Shown piece by piece: positions 45,129 through 54,570 of a DNA stretch of 64,000 nucleotides (the first letter of the stretch is position 1; each line of letters starts with the position of its first letter). The stretch covers positions 2,243,842-2,307,841 of the forward strand of contig JAJEKV010000050.1 of NCBI GenBank assembly GCA_021234155.1. Reading direction: 5' to 3'. The stretch comes from Isoetes taiwanensis (taxonomy: Eukaryota > Streptophyta > Lycopodiopsida > Isoetales > Isoetaceae). The notes beneath the pieces were generated by a model. That model saw only the letters and a program-made list of their open reading frames with translations, was not told where the DNA came from and did not search any database. The translations under genes were made by a program, and so were the position numbers.

Positions 45129-45763
45129 ATGGGGAATGAAGTTGTGGTTCATACACAAAAAAGTCCACCAAAAAACAAAAATGGGAAGATGACACCACGA
45201 GGGAGGAATCCGGATGCCGAAGGAGGCGAAGATATGGTCGACTTTCCAATAATGGATCCCGATGATCAGATCGAGGATTTCCTGCGAGAGGGGCCTGAGA
45301 GAAAATGGAAGCGGCTAGCTCGGTATTATCCGTTGGGAATATCACACAAGTTTCTTCTTTGGACATTAGGCAATTTGAAGGTTTGCGGGAGATGCCGTCT
45401 TGTTCAACCACGAGGAATTTAATCCAGCACACATCTTTGGAGATTACGAACCCGATTGTCGCGACATCCTGTTGCAGATCAATGCCTGCGGATGTCATAC
45501 CTTTTAGTAGATCGGCAGGTGAGTTGTTCATTTGGAAGTCCGAGGAAGATCTGAAAAAAGGAAAAGACGTCCAGCTTCGGGTTGTAGATGGTCAGCATTC
45601 GGTGAGGGCGGCCAAGTATTGCGCGGGGCGGAAGGAGGTGCCGCCAAAGGATCAAGGATAAATATGCCAAGCGAGAGTTCGAGTTCTTTGAGACGCCAAA
45701 GAATCCAACCGCGGCGTTAGCCCTTGCCCGAACACAATAGCAGCTAGTGCCAGCTACGTGAAG
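45129..45763 (+). pseudogene. ParB-like DGQH domain (transposon cargo)
   Basis: The first frame has an acidic lead (MVDFPIMDPDDQIEDFL) and shifts phase near 45300. The next frame reads QVSSLDIRQFEGLREMP, then LQHTS-like sequence, FIWKSEEDLKKGKDVQL and RVVDGQHSVRAAKYC (about 45572-45625). A ligand-binding DGQH(R/S)..A turn preceded by a Leu-rich start is the hallmark of ParB/Srx-fold domains, which in bacteria and phages accompany DNA partition, nucleases or methyltransferases. After another phase change KYAKREFEFFETPKNP follows, ending at a good donor (AAG|GTAAAT, 45764). Domain call by motif only. Confidence 0.5.
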
Positions 45764-46181
45764 GTAAATAACTCTCTCGAATCTTTCCATTCTCGACTCG
45801 CGAGTCGAAAAGCCCTACCATCTAACATTTGCCGATTATCAGGGTTTCTCGACTTCGCGAGTCGAAAGCCGAGGGTAACAACCTAAAAATCAAAGGATCA
45901 CGAGAGCTTTCTCGACTTCGCGAGTCGAGAAAACCCGAAGAAGTAAAAGAAAATTAGACATTCAGGGGACTTTCTCGACTCGCGAGTCAAGAAAGCCCTA
46001 CCATCCTAACATTTGCCGATTCTCACTGGGGTTTCGACTGAAAAAGCCGTGGTAACCTGAAAATCAAAGGATCACAGAGCTTTCGGATAAGTAAAAGAAA
46101 ATTAGGCGTTCAAAGAGACTTTCTCGACTTCATGAGTCGAAAACCCGGCTACTATTTACTCTTTATTCCGGGTGTTTGTAG
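45764..46181 (+). repeat. Putative intron holding two tandem units with CTCGACT palindromes
   Basis: Bounded by GTAAAT and TTTGTAG. Two diverged tandem copies (about 45770-45965 and 45965-46140) share CCTACCATC.TAACATTTGCC and AAAATCAAAGGATCAC. Palindromes of the form TTTCTCGACTTCGCGAGTCG lie at 45790-45811, 45845-45867, 45908-45933 and 45971-45995, with decayed copies after. Splicing is inferred; joining the flanks gives ASYVK|ILSCSD in frame. Confidence 0.6.
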
Positions 46182-47807
46182 ATACTTTCATGCTCTGACA
46201 TTGGTACATTGGTCCATGTAGCCCTTATCCCGACCCGATCATACATGCTAAACAGCGATGGAAAGCATTGGGTTGTCCTCGGCGTCCTAAAGGAAACAGG
46301 GCTCCCTGAGATAAGTGGAAGACCTTTGAGAAACTATGCGGATATGTTACTTTGGAGGGACGAGGAAGATGATGAGGAGAGGAAGAAGAGGAGAAGAAGA
46401 AGAGAACACCAAGGAAGGCGGGGGAGTCTCTCTCTCGGACCAATATGACCTCATTCTTAGCACGAGGTGCAGGAGAAATGGACCGAGATATGGGCTCAAT
46501 GGACAAGAGGCAAGGCGAAGGACAGCAATGGAGAATTTCCAAGCGGGCGGACCCCAAGTTGTTTGACAAGCGGTTCATGAAGAGGATACGAGGGCCTCAC
46601 CCGGACAAAGAAACGCTTGACCTACAAGGCAAAATCTTGGATGGAACAATCCTGCTAAGGAAGACCAGGGAGTTCTAAAATGCGGGGCGCAAAGGATTAT
46701 GCCCGCAGTCCTAAAAGCGACATCGTCGTTAGAAGAAGGCATCACGGAGTTACGCAACGTTGCATCTAATGAATACCATGATTTTGATTATTACAAGGAA
46801 AAGGCTGCCCTTGATGAGGAAGACATGAAGGAATTGAACCGTCTATGTCAACCCTACATCAACACCAAGCTGAGCGTAGCGTCAAAACCCTTCCTTTCCC
46901 GCGAGCGTGCTATGGCAATTCTGAAGAGGAAGCTTGGATTGAGGGGTGGTCCCATTTAAGGCGCACGATAGCTCCCCCATTTCTGGTTACTTTGGGACAC
47001 AAGGGATTTGGTGGTGCAGGCGCACCTGGACCCGTGGCACTATTTGCCATCAATATGATCGAAGACCCCACCCTTTTTTGACAAAGCTGACATGAAGCGT
47101 TGGTACAAGGCGTGTCACGGACATGACCGACACGGATACTTTTAGTTTCCTTGTCTTTTGCATCTTAGGACAATCGGACAACTTGTCTCCCAATGGGCAG
47201 TGATATTAACTTCACCAACAAGATCATGCACTCCATATCGAACTTGATCATGAGTGCAGACTTGGCTTGCCGAAGAGCACCAAGCTTTGCCAACATAGTT
47301 TTGGTTTTGATTTCAAGATCGGTGATCGACTGGATAAGTGGTGGTCTAGCGAGCATCATTATCTCGACAAGTTCATGATCTCTCAAGAGCGATGGAACCA
47401 CGGAAGGGGCAGGTTTATGGAGGATGTTCCATCGATGGACAAGGTCAGCAAAGATGGTGCGACCGGTCCTATACATAGAATTCCTATCCGGCCAAGAGTT
47501 ATCAAGTACTTCATAACCAGCTTGGTCGAGGAAGATCAAATTGTATGCGAGTGGTACATGAATGGCCTGTTCTCTCAGGGGGCTATGCTGTTTGGAATAA
47601 AACCTATATCCGTGGTTAGAAATAAGGACATGGTTGAAACCATTCAGTCATACCTGGATCTGCTTCATGAGCATTTCAAGGGGAGGAAGACAAATGGAAG
47701 CAATAAAGGCGATGAGGGGCGAGGGAGGCAAAGGCGGCCGGAGGCGAGAATGTCGAAGGTTTGGACGAGAATGCTGCCGAAAACATTATTGAAAACCTGA
47801 GATTGAG
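46182..47807 (+). pseudogene. Continuation of cargo protein, unrecognised; possibly methyltransferase-like end
   Basis: Consecutive frames in different phases: VALIPTRSYMLNSDGKHWVV (46215 on), a very basic stretch, KLFDKRFMKRIRGPHPDKET (46550 on), EEGITELRNVASNEYHDFDY (46730 on), and KIGDRLDKWWSSEHHYLDKF, RPRVIKYFITSLVEEDQIVC and NGLFSQGAMLFGIKPISVVR (47310-47640). The last block resembles the layout of DNA methyltransferase C-termini (a conserved Pro, then a strand with an acidic residue and Gly, then an acidic strand end). No DPPY-type motif was found, so this is a weak idea. It ends at GAG|GTGAGT (47808). Confidence 0.35.
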
Positions 47808-47943
47808 GTGAGTTTACTTTGCTCTATCGGTGTTTCTCGACTCGCGAGTCGAGAAAACGTTTCCTTTCAATACCTTTTCTTTTCATTCTCGACTCGCGAG
47901 TCGAGAAAACTCGTTTCCTTTCTGACAGATGTCATCATTTCAG
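47808..47943 (+). repeat. Putative intron with two perfect CTCGACTCGCGAGTCGAG palindromes
   Basis: Donor GTGAGT, acceptor either TCTGACAG (47928) or ATTTCAG (47943). Palindromes at 47833-47856 (24 bp, perfect) and 47886-47907. Confidence 0.65.
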
Positions 47944-48139
47944 GGAATTCCATGTCAACGACTCCGGATCATTGTCATTGGATACCAGCGGTTCACGTTG
48001 CGAGGAGGAGAATGCATTCCACAAAGACAATCGAGCAAGACACTGCTCCGCGGCCGGAAAAGGACACGAAAGATAATGATCCCGCATTTGGATCCCGATG
48101 AACCGGAAATATGGTCGAGCCAAACTCCAATCGGGATCC

Positions 48140-48800
48140 AAATGGTCCCACCAAGCTTGTAATATTTGACGTCAATGGAGTATTAGCTGCGATACCACCA
48201 CGACAAAGGCGTCCCGAGATTAACACCTCGCGGATCCCAATCAAAGCAGGCATAAAATAGTGTATCCAGAGGCCTAGAGCTAAGGAAATTATTGAATGGT
48301 GCCTGCACGAACGAGGATTGAAGTGGGCATATGGTCTTGTATGGCAAAGAAAAATATTGTCAATGTTCTTGGTGTTCTCGGCATTTCAGTTTTGAAGTTC
48401 AAGTTCGTTTGGGGAAGCGAAAGGGTCGAGCATGTGAAGGACCTCGATCCAGCCATCACAAAGGGAAGCCTATAATGGTGAAAAGGCTGGACAAATTTAT
48501 GAGCAATTCGGGACTATGACAAACACAACACGCTGATCATAGGCGACTCATACTACAAGTGCTATCATAACGCAGCAAAAACACAATCATTGCTAAGCCA
48601 TATCGACACGAAGAATATGAGGCGGATAGGTGGTTATCCTTCGGACTACATCTGTCTTGGCGGAATCCCTCTTTGCCATTCTTGTCGCCCGATGTGCTTC
48701 GAACTATCCGAGCCTCCGCGGAACCCGATCCGAGAGCAAAGGCGATCATGAAAGCTATGGGCGACAAATACTTTGGTGAACAAGAAGAGTGACCCCCCTT
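48140..48800 (+). pseudogene. FCP1/NIF-like HAD phosphatase domain (second transposon cargo)
   Basis: Plus-strand frames spell KLVIFDVNGVLAAI (48153-48194, HAD motif I), then after a stop RPRAKEIIEWCLHERGLKWA. A phase change gives KFKFVWGSERVEHVKDLD and an ITKG lysine, then after further breaks HNTLIIGDSYYKCYHN (about 48523-48570), the last acidic motif. The order and spacing match FCP1/NIF phosphatases and the domain at 8.2-9.1 kb (LVILDINRVL, FKFIWGQNEC, VLVDDSLYK). It too has Asn in motif I. At least two stops or frameshifts. The N-terminal linker (47944-48150) is unrecognised. Confidence 0.65.
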
Positions 48801-48859
48801 TGGATAGTCAAATTGTGTGAATATTGTAATTATTACGTGAACACATGTATTGAACATTT

Positions 48860-49320
48860 TGTAATGAATATACTTGTATATTGAGTTTAGATGCCTTTCT
48901 ACATGACTCACAAGTCGAAAGGCATCTTCACTTCCACTGTTGATGAGACCATTTGTATGTTTCATTGTGTATTTGGATGCGTCTCATGATCTATTATGAT
49001 AATGCTTGTACATTGCATTTCCAAATGTAAGGCCTTTCTTGCCTTCTGGTAACATCCTTTTCGATTGACCCATAGATTTCATTGTGTGAAACATCGATGA
49101 ACATGATCTATTTTGATATGAATATACTTGTATTTGCGTTTCCCTAGGCCTTTCTGGATTGGAGGCATCTTCCAGTATCTCGTTGATGAACCCATTTGTA
49201 TGCTTCATTGTGTGTGATTGGATGCAACCATATTCTAATGAGAATGGTTGTACTTTCACTTTTATGGGCCTTTCTGGGCTTTCTCGACTTTCAGTCGAGA
49301 AAGACACCTACTTCCCACGT
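48860..49320 (+). repeat. Imperfect tandem repeats with CATTTGTATG.TTCATTGTGT words
   Basis: GATGAGACCATTTGTATGTT (48943) and GATGAACCCATTTGTATGCT (49186) are followed by TCATTGTGT; a partial copy lies near 49060. CTTTCT...CGAAAGG palindromes recur (48893-48923; 49280-49302). Probably the 3' flank of the cargo gene. Confidence 0.6.
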
Positions 49321-49399
49321 CATTGGATGCGGTTGTATGGAATGAATGTTCTCCATTGTAATTTGATTTCAACGTTCTTTTCTTCGTTTTGACTAATGG

Positions 49400-50191
49400 C
49401 ACCGTAATTGTTAATCATACTCTCCTTGCTCCGTGGTTCGCACGGTCCGACACCGGCCACAGATCCCTTCGGGCATCACGACCGCCGCTCCGGTGGCACG
49501 ATCCCGCTCAAAGGCGGAAGAAATACCGTTAAGCACGGATCCCGTCCACGCTACACTCTTGCCCGGCCTTTGGGACAAGGTTGCTCAGCTTGATTGAGAG
49601 GTTGCTCGCTACACCACAGGGATAAAGAGCGGGCGAAGAACAAAGAGAAAGTTCAGCAAGCTCAAAGCATCTTGCAAGCATTGCATAACATCCACGCGGA
49701 GGGGTGGGAAGGAGCATATTCGATGAAAGGCTGCGGGGAGGCGAGTGGAGAAGTTGGGTGGGCAGGGCGGCGGTAGCTCGAGGAGGCACCTCCACGTGAG
49801 GCATTCCACACTCTTGAGTTGCCCCAAGGCTTACAGGCGGCATGAAGAAGCGCCACAAGTTAATCCCCAAGGTGGACCACCTACCAAGATGATGTAATCG
49901 TAGTGACCAAGAAGGCCGCCATGGTCTCTGCGTCCGATGTAAAATACATTGTATCTGTTCAATTTATTAATAAAAATTCTTTTTCAACTAGACCTTTGGT
50001 TTCAAACTTTAATGAATTTCCTTTGTTTCAGTTGCATTGTTTTTGTTCTCGACTCGCGAACCAGGGAAAACTGCAGCAAAGCTCGGATTCAGAGTTTTAT
50101 TCAAAAATTCGAATTAAGGATAGTTTTCGGGTCGGGGTGCTACTTTTTATGTAAATTAACCGGGTTCCGAAAAAAAATGGGAATGGAATGA
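49400..50191 (+). other. Right subterminal region, weakly coding
   Basis: A plus-strand frame near 49610-49780 reads RDKERAKNKEKVQQAQSILQ and looks helical, but no family is recognised. From 49950 the sequence is AT-rich and contains one more half-palindrome (TTCTCGACTCGCGAACC, 50046). Confidence 0.3.
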
Positions 50192-50216
50192 GTCCCACTT
50201 TAATTAAATACGACTT
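50192..50216 (-). repeat. Right terminal inverted repeat of the 12.4-kb element
   Basis: 25 bp exact inverted copy of 37769-37793; followed by AGAA. Confidence 0.75.
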
Positions 50217-50280
50217 AGAACTGAAATGAAGAATATCATCTAATCTATCTACCTAAACATCCAGAGTTTAGGTTCCTTAG

Positions 50281-52722
50281 TTAGGGCTTATGATCTTGGG
50301 ATCTATAAGGCCTCTATGGCTGAATGAATATGCCAAACTACCTTACTGCCTAGCCCAAAGGTGGCTTTGCACAACAAAACGACTGATTACCTGGTCCTTG
50401 ACCTGCTCCGGATCCTCGGAACGCATCCATGTCCCTGGTCTTGCTGAAGATGGCTGCTACTCAACGATCTGTTGTGCAAAGGCGGCTTTACAGAGCCTGG
50501 CAATGCGAATTTGGTTTTTACTTGGCCGGAATGGCTCAAGCCCTAAATGCGAAAAGGAAAAGGAGCTCTATGAAAACCCTAAAATGCAAAGAGAAGAAAA
50601 GGGTTTAGGGTTTAAGGGGAAGCCCTTATATAGAAACCCTTAAGGTTAGGTTAGACATTGGCCAAATGGGGTTTAGCGGCAATGGGGTCCATGGGGTTTA
50701 TAATTGTGTATGTTTATTTAACATGCACAATATTCAAAATTACCTTCCCCTGTGCAACTCTTGCCATTACGACCACTAAGTACATGTCATCCGTGACATG
50801 TACGGGTGACGTGGCAGTATAATATACGTATTCGGGGCATATATTATGCTGGAACGTCACATTCTCCCCACCTTGACTTGATGCTGTCCTCAGCATCACG
50901 CGTCTCCCCACCTTGGAATCCTGCATATCCTGCAATCATATTCAATATACATATAATTTTATAATGCAATTACTTCAAGGTAATATTTTAATTAATCATA
51001 AAATATCCTTGTATAATATTGTACTATGGTGAGAGGCTCTTTTGTCCTCTATTTCATCATCTATTATTCACAAAATTTTTATGGCTTGTACCATAATTAT
51101 AAACATAGTCCAAAATTTTTCCTACTTAATGCTCCTTATCGTCTCCTCACAACACATTATGATAAAATTATGTGTTGCGAGTCTTCGTAGTGCGATCTCC
51201 CTGCCGCTCAACTCCTCTATTGGCCTGCAGGTCCAACACTATGTTAGTACACATTTAATTATTATAAGGGTTGGTTGTTAGGGAACCACCCATTAAACAC
51301 AGAATGCAAGGCATATCTCCCAGCATAGGAAGATTATGTTTCTTCCATCGTGGCCGTAGAGACAACGCCCTATCTTGCCTAGGATGCCCACTCATGCCTA
51401 CACCTTTAGTTGCCTTTGGCGTGGAGGATAGTGTCCTTCCCGTATTTGGGCGTGAAGGATAGGGTCCTCCCGTGATAGGGATTGGTCAAAGGTGCTTTCC
51501 TATCAATGCATACCTTAATGACCTCCTTTCTCTCGAGGTCGTCTACTTCCATGGGACGGAAGTAGACTTTTTTTAATCTACCTTCCACTCACCTATCGAG
51601 GCTGGCAATGCGAATTTGGTTCTTAGCTTGGCCGGAATGGCTCAAGAGAACCCTAAATGCGAAAAGGAAAAGGAGCTCTATGAAAACCCTAAAATGCAAA
51701 GAGAAGAAAAGGGTTTAGGGTTTAAGGGGAAGCCCTTATATAGAAACCCTTAGGGTTAGGTTAGACATTGGCCAAATGGGGTTTAGCCATTTGGCAATGG
51801 GGTCCATGGGGTTTATAATTGTGTATGTTTATTTAACATGCACAATATTGAGTTACCCCCCGTGCAACTCTTGCCCCCTATTATGGCCACTAAGTACATG
51901 TCATCTGTGACATGTACGGGTTACGTCAGCATTATAATATATCATTAGGTATATTATCTTTGGAACATCACATTCTCCCCACCTTGACTTGATGCTGTCC
52001 TCAGCATCACGCATCTCCCCACCTTGGAATCCTGCATATCCTGCAATCATATTCAATATACATATAATTTTATAATGCAATTACGTCAAGGTAATATTTT
52101 AATTAATCATAAAATATCCTTGTATAATATCGTACTATGGTGAGATGCTCTTTTGTCCTCTACTTCATCATCTATTATTCACAAAATTTTTATGGCTTGT
52201 ACCATAATTATAAACATAGTCCAAAATTTTTCCTACTTAATGCTCCTTATCGTCTCCTCACAACACATTATGACAAAATTATGTGTTGCGAGTCTTCGTA
52301 GTGCGATCTCCCTGCCGCTCAACTCCTCTATTGGCCTGCAGGTCCAACAATACGTTACTACACATTTAATTATTATAAGGGTTGGTTGTTAGGGAACCAC
52401 CCATTAAACACAATTACATGAATGCAAGGCATATCTCCCAGCATAGGAAGATTATGTTTCTTCCATCGTGGCCGTGGAGACAGCGCCCTATCATGCCTAG
52501 GATGCCCACTCATGCCTACACCTTTAGTTGCCTTTGGCGTGGAGGATAGTGTCCTTCCCGTATTTAGGCGTGAAGGATAGGGTCCTCCCCGTGATAGGCA
52601 TTGGTCAAATGTGCTTTCCTATCAATGCATACCTTAATGACCTCCTTTCTCTCGAGGTCGTCTACTTCCGTGGACGGAAGTAGACTTTTTTTAATCTACC
52701 TTCCACTCACCTATCGAATCGA
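50281..52722 (-). repeat. Gypsy 3' LTR-like region with a 1.1-kb tandem duplication
   Basis: Unit A (about 50496-51600) and unit B (about 51601-52720) are close copies; for example TGGCAATGCGAATTTGGTT is at 50499 and 51604. Both end at the same CACTCACCTATCGA that borders the Gypsy coding region. Each unit has a minus-strand TATA box (CTATATAAGG near 50630 and 51740) and a hairpin near 51560 and 52665 (GTCTACTTCC/GGAAGTAGAC). On the minus strand this is downstream of integrase, where the 3' LTR belongs. A second LTR on the other side was not found. Confidence 0.75.
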
Positions 52723-52862
52723 TGTCGACTACTTCGGTGACGAGCCGACCCTTGCATTGCTCCATGAATTGAGTCTTGCTTCTCCAAATCGATTGTAGTA
52801 CCCGTGGCGTCTTCCAGCGGTAAGTGTGTCCACTTCACAAGGTTCTTGTCTTCTTATAAGCC

Positions 52863-54185
52863 ATGTCAAGAAGGACCTCAGGGACGATTTCAAGTTGGTC
52901 GTCCGTCATTTCCAGAAGCTCGGTTGTCTCCAATATCTCCTCTGGATTAGGAATGTGTTTCTTTAGGAGACTTCGTGGAAGACCCTATGGATTTTTAGAT
53001 TTGCGAGGTCCAACTTGTAGGATTGGGTACCTACTCTTTTGGTGATCACGAAGGTCCGGCCCATCTTGGAGCAAGCTTCTTGCAATTCTTCTCTTGAGCT
53101 TGGCACCTTCACCTTGATCTTCAACCACCGCGTTGTCTCCCATCACGAAATTCTCTTCTTGTCCTATGCTTGTCGTGATGCTTTTACGCCTACTTCTACC
53201 ATTTGCTAGGAGGTAACCTCTTACCTCCACCAACTCTTGCATCTCCAAAAGCATTTGTTGGGAGACTTCTACCTTGGACCACGAGTTGTGCCAAGTATCC
53301 AAAATGAACAACGGTATCCATAATTGATCATAAAGGGGACATCTGCGATGACTCACCTTACCGTCTTGTTAATGGCGAACTCTACTAAGTGGATGAAATC
53401 ATCCCACTTAGATTGCTTGTTCAAACATAGCTTCTTAACATGTCTTCAATGATCCTATTGGTTCACTCCGTCGACCATCGTTTTGCGGATGATATGCGTG
53501 CTCATGGAAAGCTTAAATGCGGATGGTGGTAAATAGGTCCTGCCAAAAGGCACTCATAAACTTAGAGTCCCTATAAAGAGATTATCTCCGCAACATCTGG
53601 AGTGGAGTCTAAAAATCTCCTTAACAAATAGGACGGCGGTATCCAATCTTTGTATCGGTTGTCCTACACGGCACAAAATGTGCCATCTTTGACAACTTGT
53701 CTACCACCACCATCAGGGCATCCTTGCCTCTCGCTGTTCTTGGGAGCCCTGTAATGAAGTCCATGCTTATTACTTCCCACTTAGCATTTGGCACGAACAG
53801 CTCCAAGGCTCACAGGATTGAATTGCTCGCCTTTGTTTCTTTGGCATATCGGCACTCATGAATGTACCTTGCTATCTCCTTCTTCATGCGGGCAGTAGTT
53901 GCTTCTAATCTTGAAGTACGTCTTCATAAACCCTGCATGCCCTGCTATTGGACTATTGTGTGTATCATGGAGGATTAGCTTTCTTACTCCTGAAGATTCG
54001 GGTACACACAATTTGTTTTTATAGTATAGCAAGTTATTCTCCTTCTTATAGTTCCTGAACATCTCCCTTTCCTTATCAGTCCTAGCTTCCTTGCAAAGAC
54101 TTGCCCAAACTTCCTTGAACGGCATCTGTTGACAAGCTTTCTTCGATCTTCTTGCCATACTCACTTGTGAGCGTTGATATGGCAT
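52863..54185 (-). pseudogene. Gypsy integrase relic
   Basis: 54185-53856 holds the zinc-binding entry (LYYKNKLCVPESSGVRKLIL, HDTHNSPIAGHAGFMKTYFK) with a H...H spacing. 53806-53621 gives the catalytic-core start [20 protein letters not shown] and [18 protein letters not shown]. The C-terminal part near 53200-52860 reads KLKRRIARS and, after breaks, LPRSLLKKHIPNPEEI. Several frameshifts; no clear chromodomain seen. Confidence 0.85.
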
Positions 54186-54510
54186 TACAATGCATCCTCG
54201 TCTTCAACGGCTTTCTAGAAAGCGCGCCTGCAACTACGTTGAGCTTACCTGGCTTATAAATTATCTCGAAGTCATATTCTTCAAGGAATTCCATCCACCT
54301 CCTTTGCCTCAATTTGAGGAGTGGTTGTGTAAAAATGTATTGAAGGCTTTGATGATCTGTATCTAGCTGGAGCTTTCTTCCCAACAGATAATGCCTCCAA
54401 ATTCTTAAAGCTCTTACTATAGCCAGAAGCTCCTGATCATGTGTCGGGTAGCGCTGCTCTGTCTCATTCATCTTCTTCGAGTCATAGGCCACTACCCTTT
54501 CCTCTTGCAT
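54082..54510 (-). pseudogene. Gypsy RNase H
   Basis: Reads RVVAYDSKKMNETEQRYPTH, DQELLAIVRALRIWRHYLLG, LDTDHQSLQYIFTQPLL and YKPGKLNVVAGALSRKP. This is the Ty3/Gypsy RNase H with conserved E, D and the NVVA-ALSR end (usually NVVADALSR; the Asp is missing here). It overlaps the next frame towards integrase, showing a frameshift between them. Confidence 0.9.
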
Positions 54511-54570
54511 GAGGGCCTTTTGTTGCTATCACCTTGGCGTCTGTCACCACAAGCTTATCTTTGGTTTGGA

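Larger units (their letters stand above)
37769..50216. mobile_element. Candidate 12.4-kb TIR DNA transposon with ParB-like and phosphatase cargo
   Basis: 25-bp perfect inverted repeats (37769-37793 and 50192-50216) start AAGTCGTATTTAATTAAAGT. Flanking AGAA occurs at 37764-37767 (one base away) and 50217-50220, a possible 4-bp duplication with a one-base slip. A minus-strand transposase ends about 200 bp from the left repeat. Plus-strand cargo exons fill 45-49 kb. A CTCGACT palindrome family is confined to the interior (43-50 kb). One element is the simplest reading. A chance or nested pair of repeats cannot be excluded without other copies. Confidence 0.65.

Noticed and set aside
43000-50000. 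CRISPR array from the recurring palindromes
   Set aside because: Spacing is irregular, copies are diverged, there are no uniform spacers, and the context is a eukaryotic nuclear genome.
37769-50216. Endogenous giant-virus insertion (palindromes, phosphatase, ParB-like domain)
   Set aside because: No capsid, packaging ATPase, DNA polymerase or other viral hallmark is seen. There are intron-like signals and a transposase with inverted ends, so a transposon fits better.
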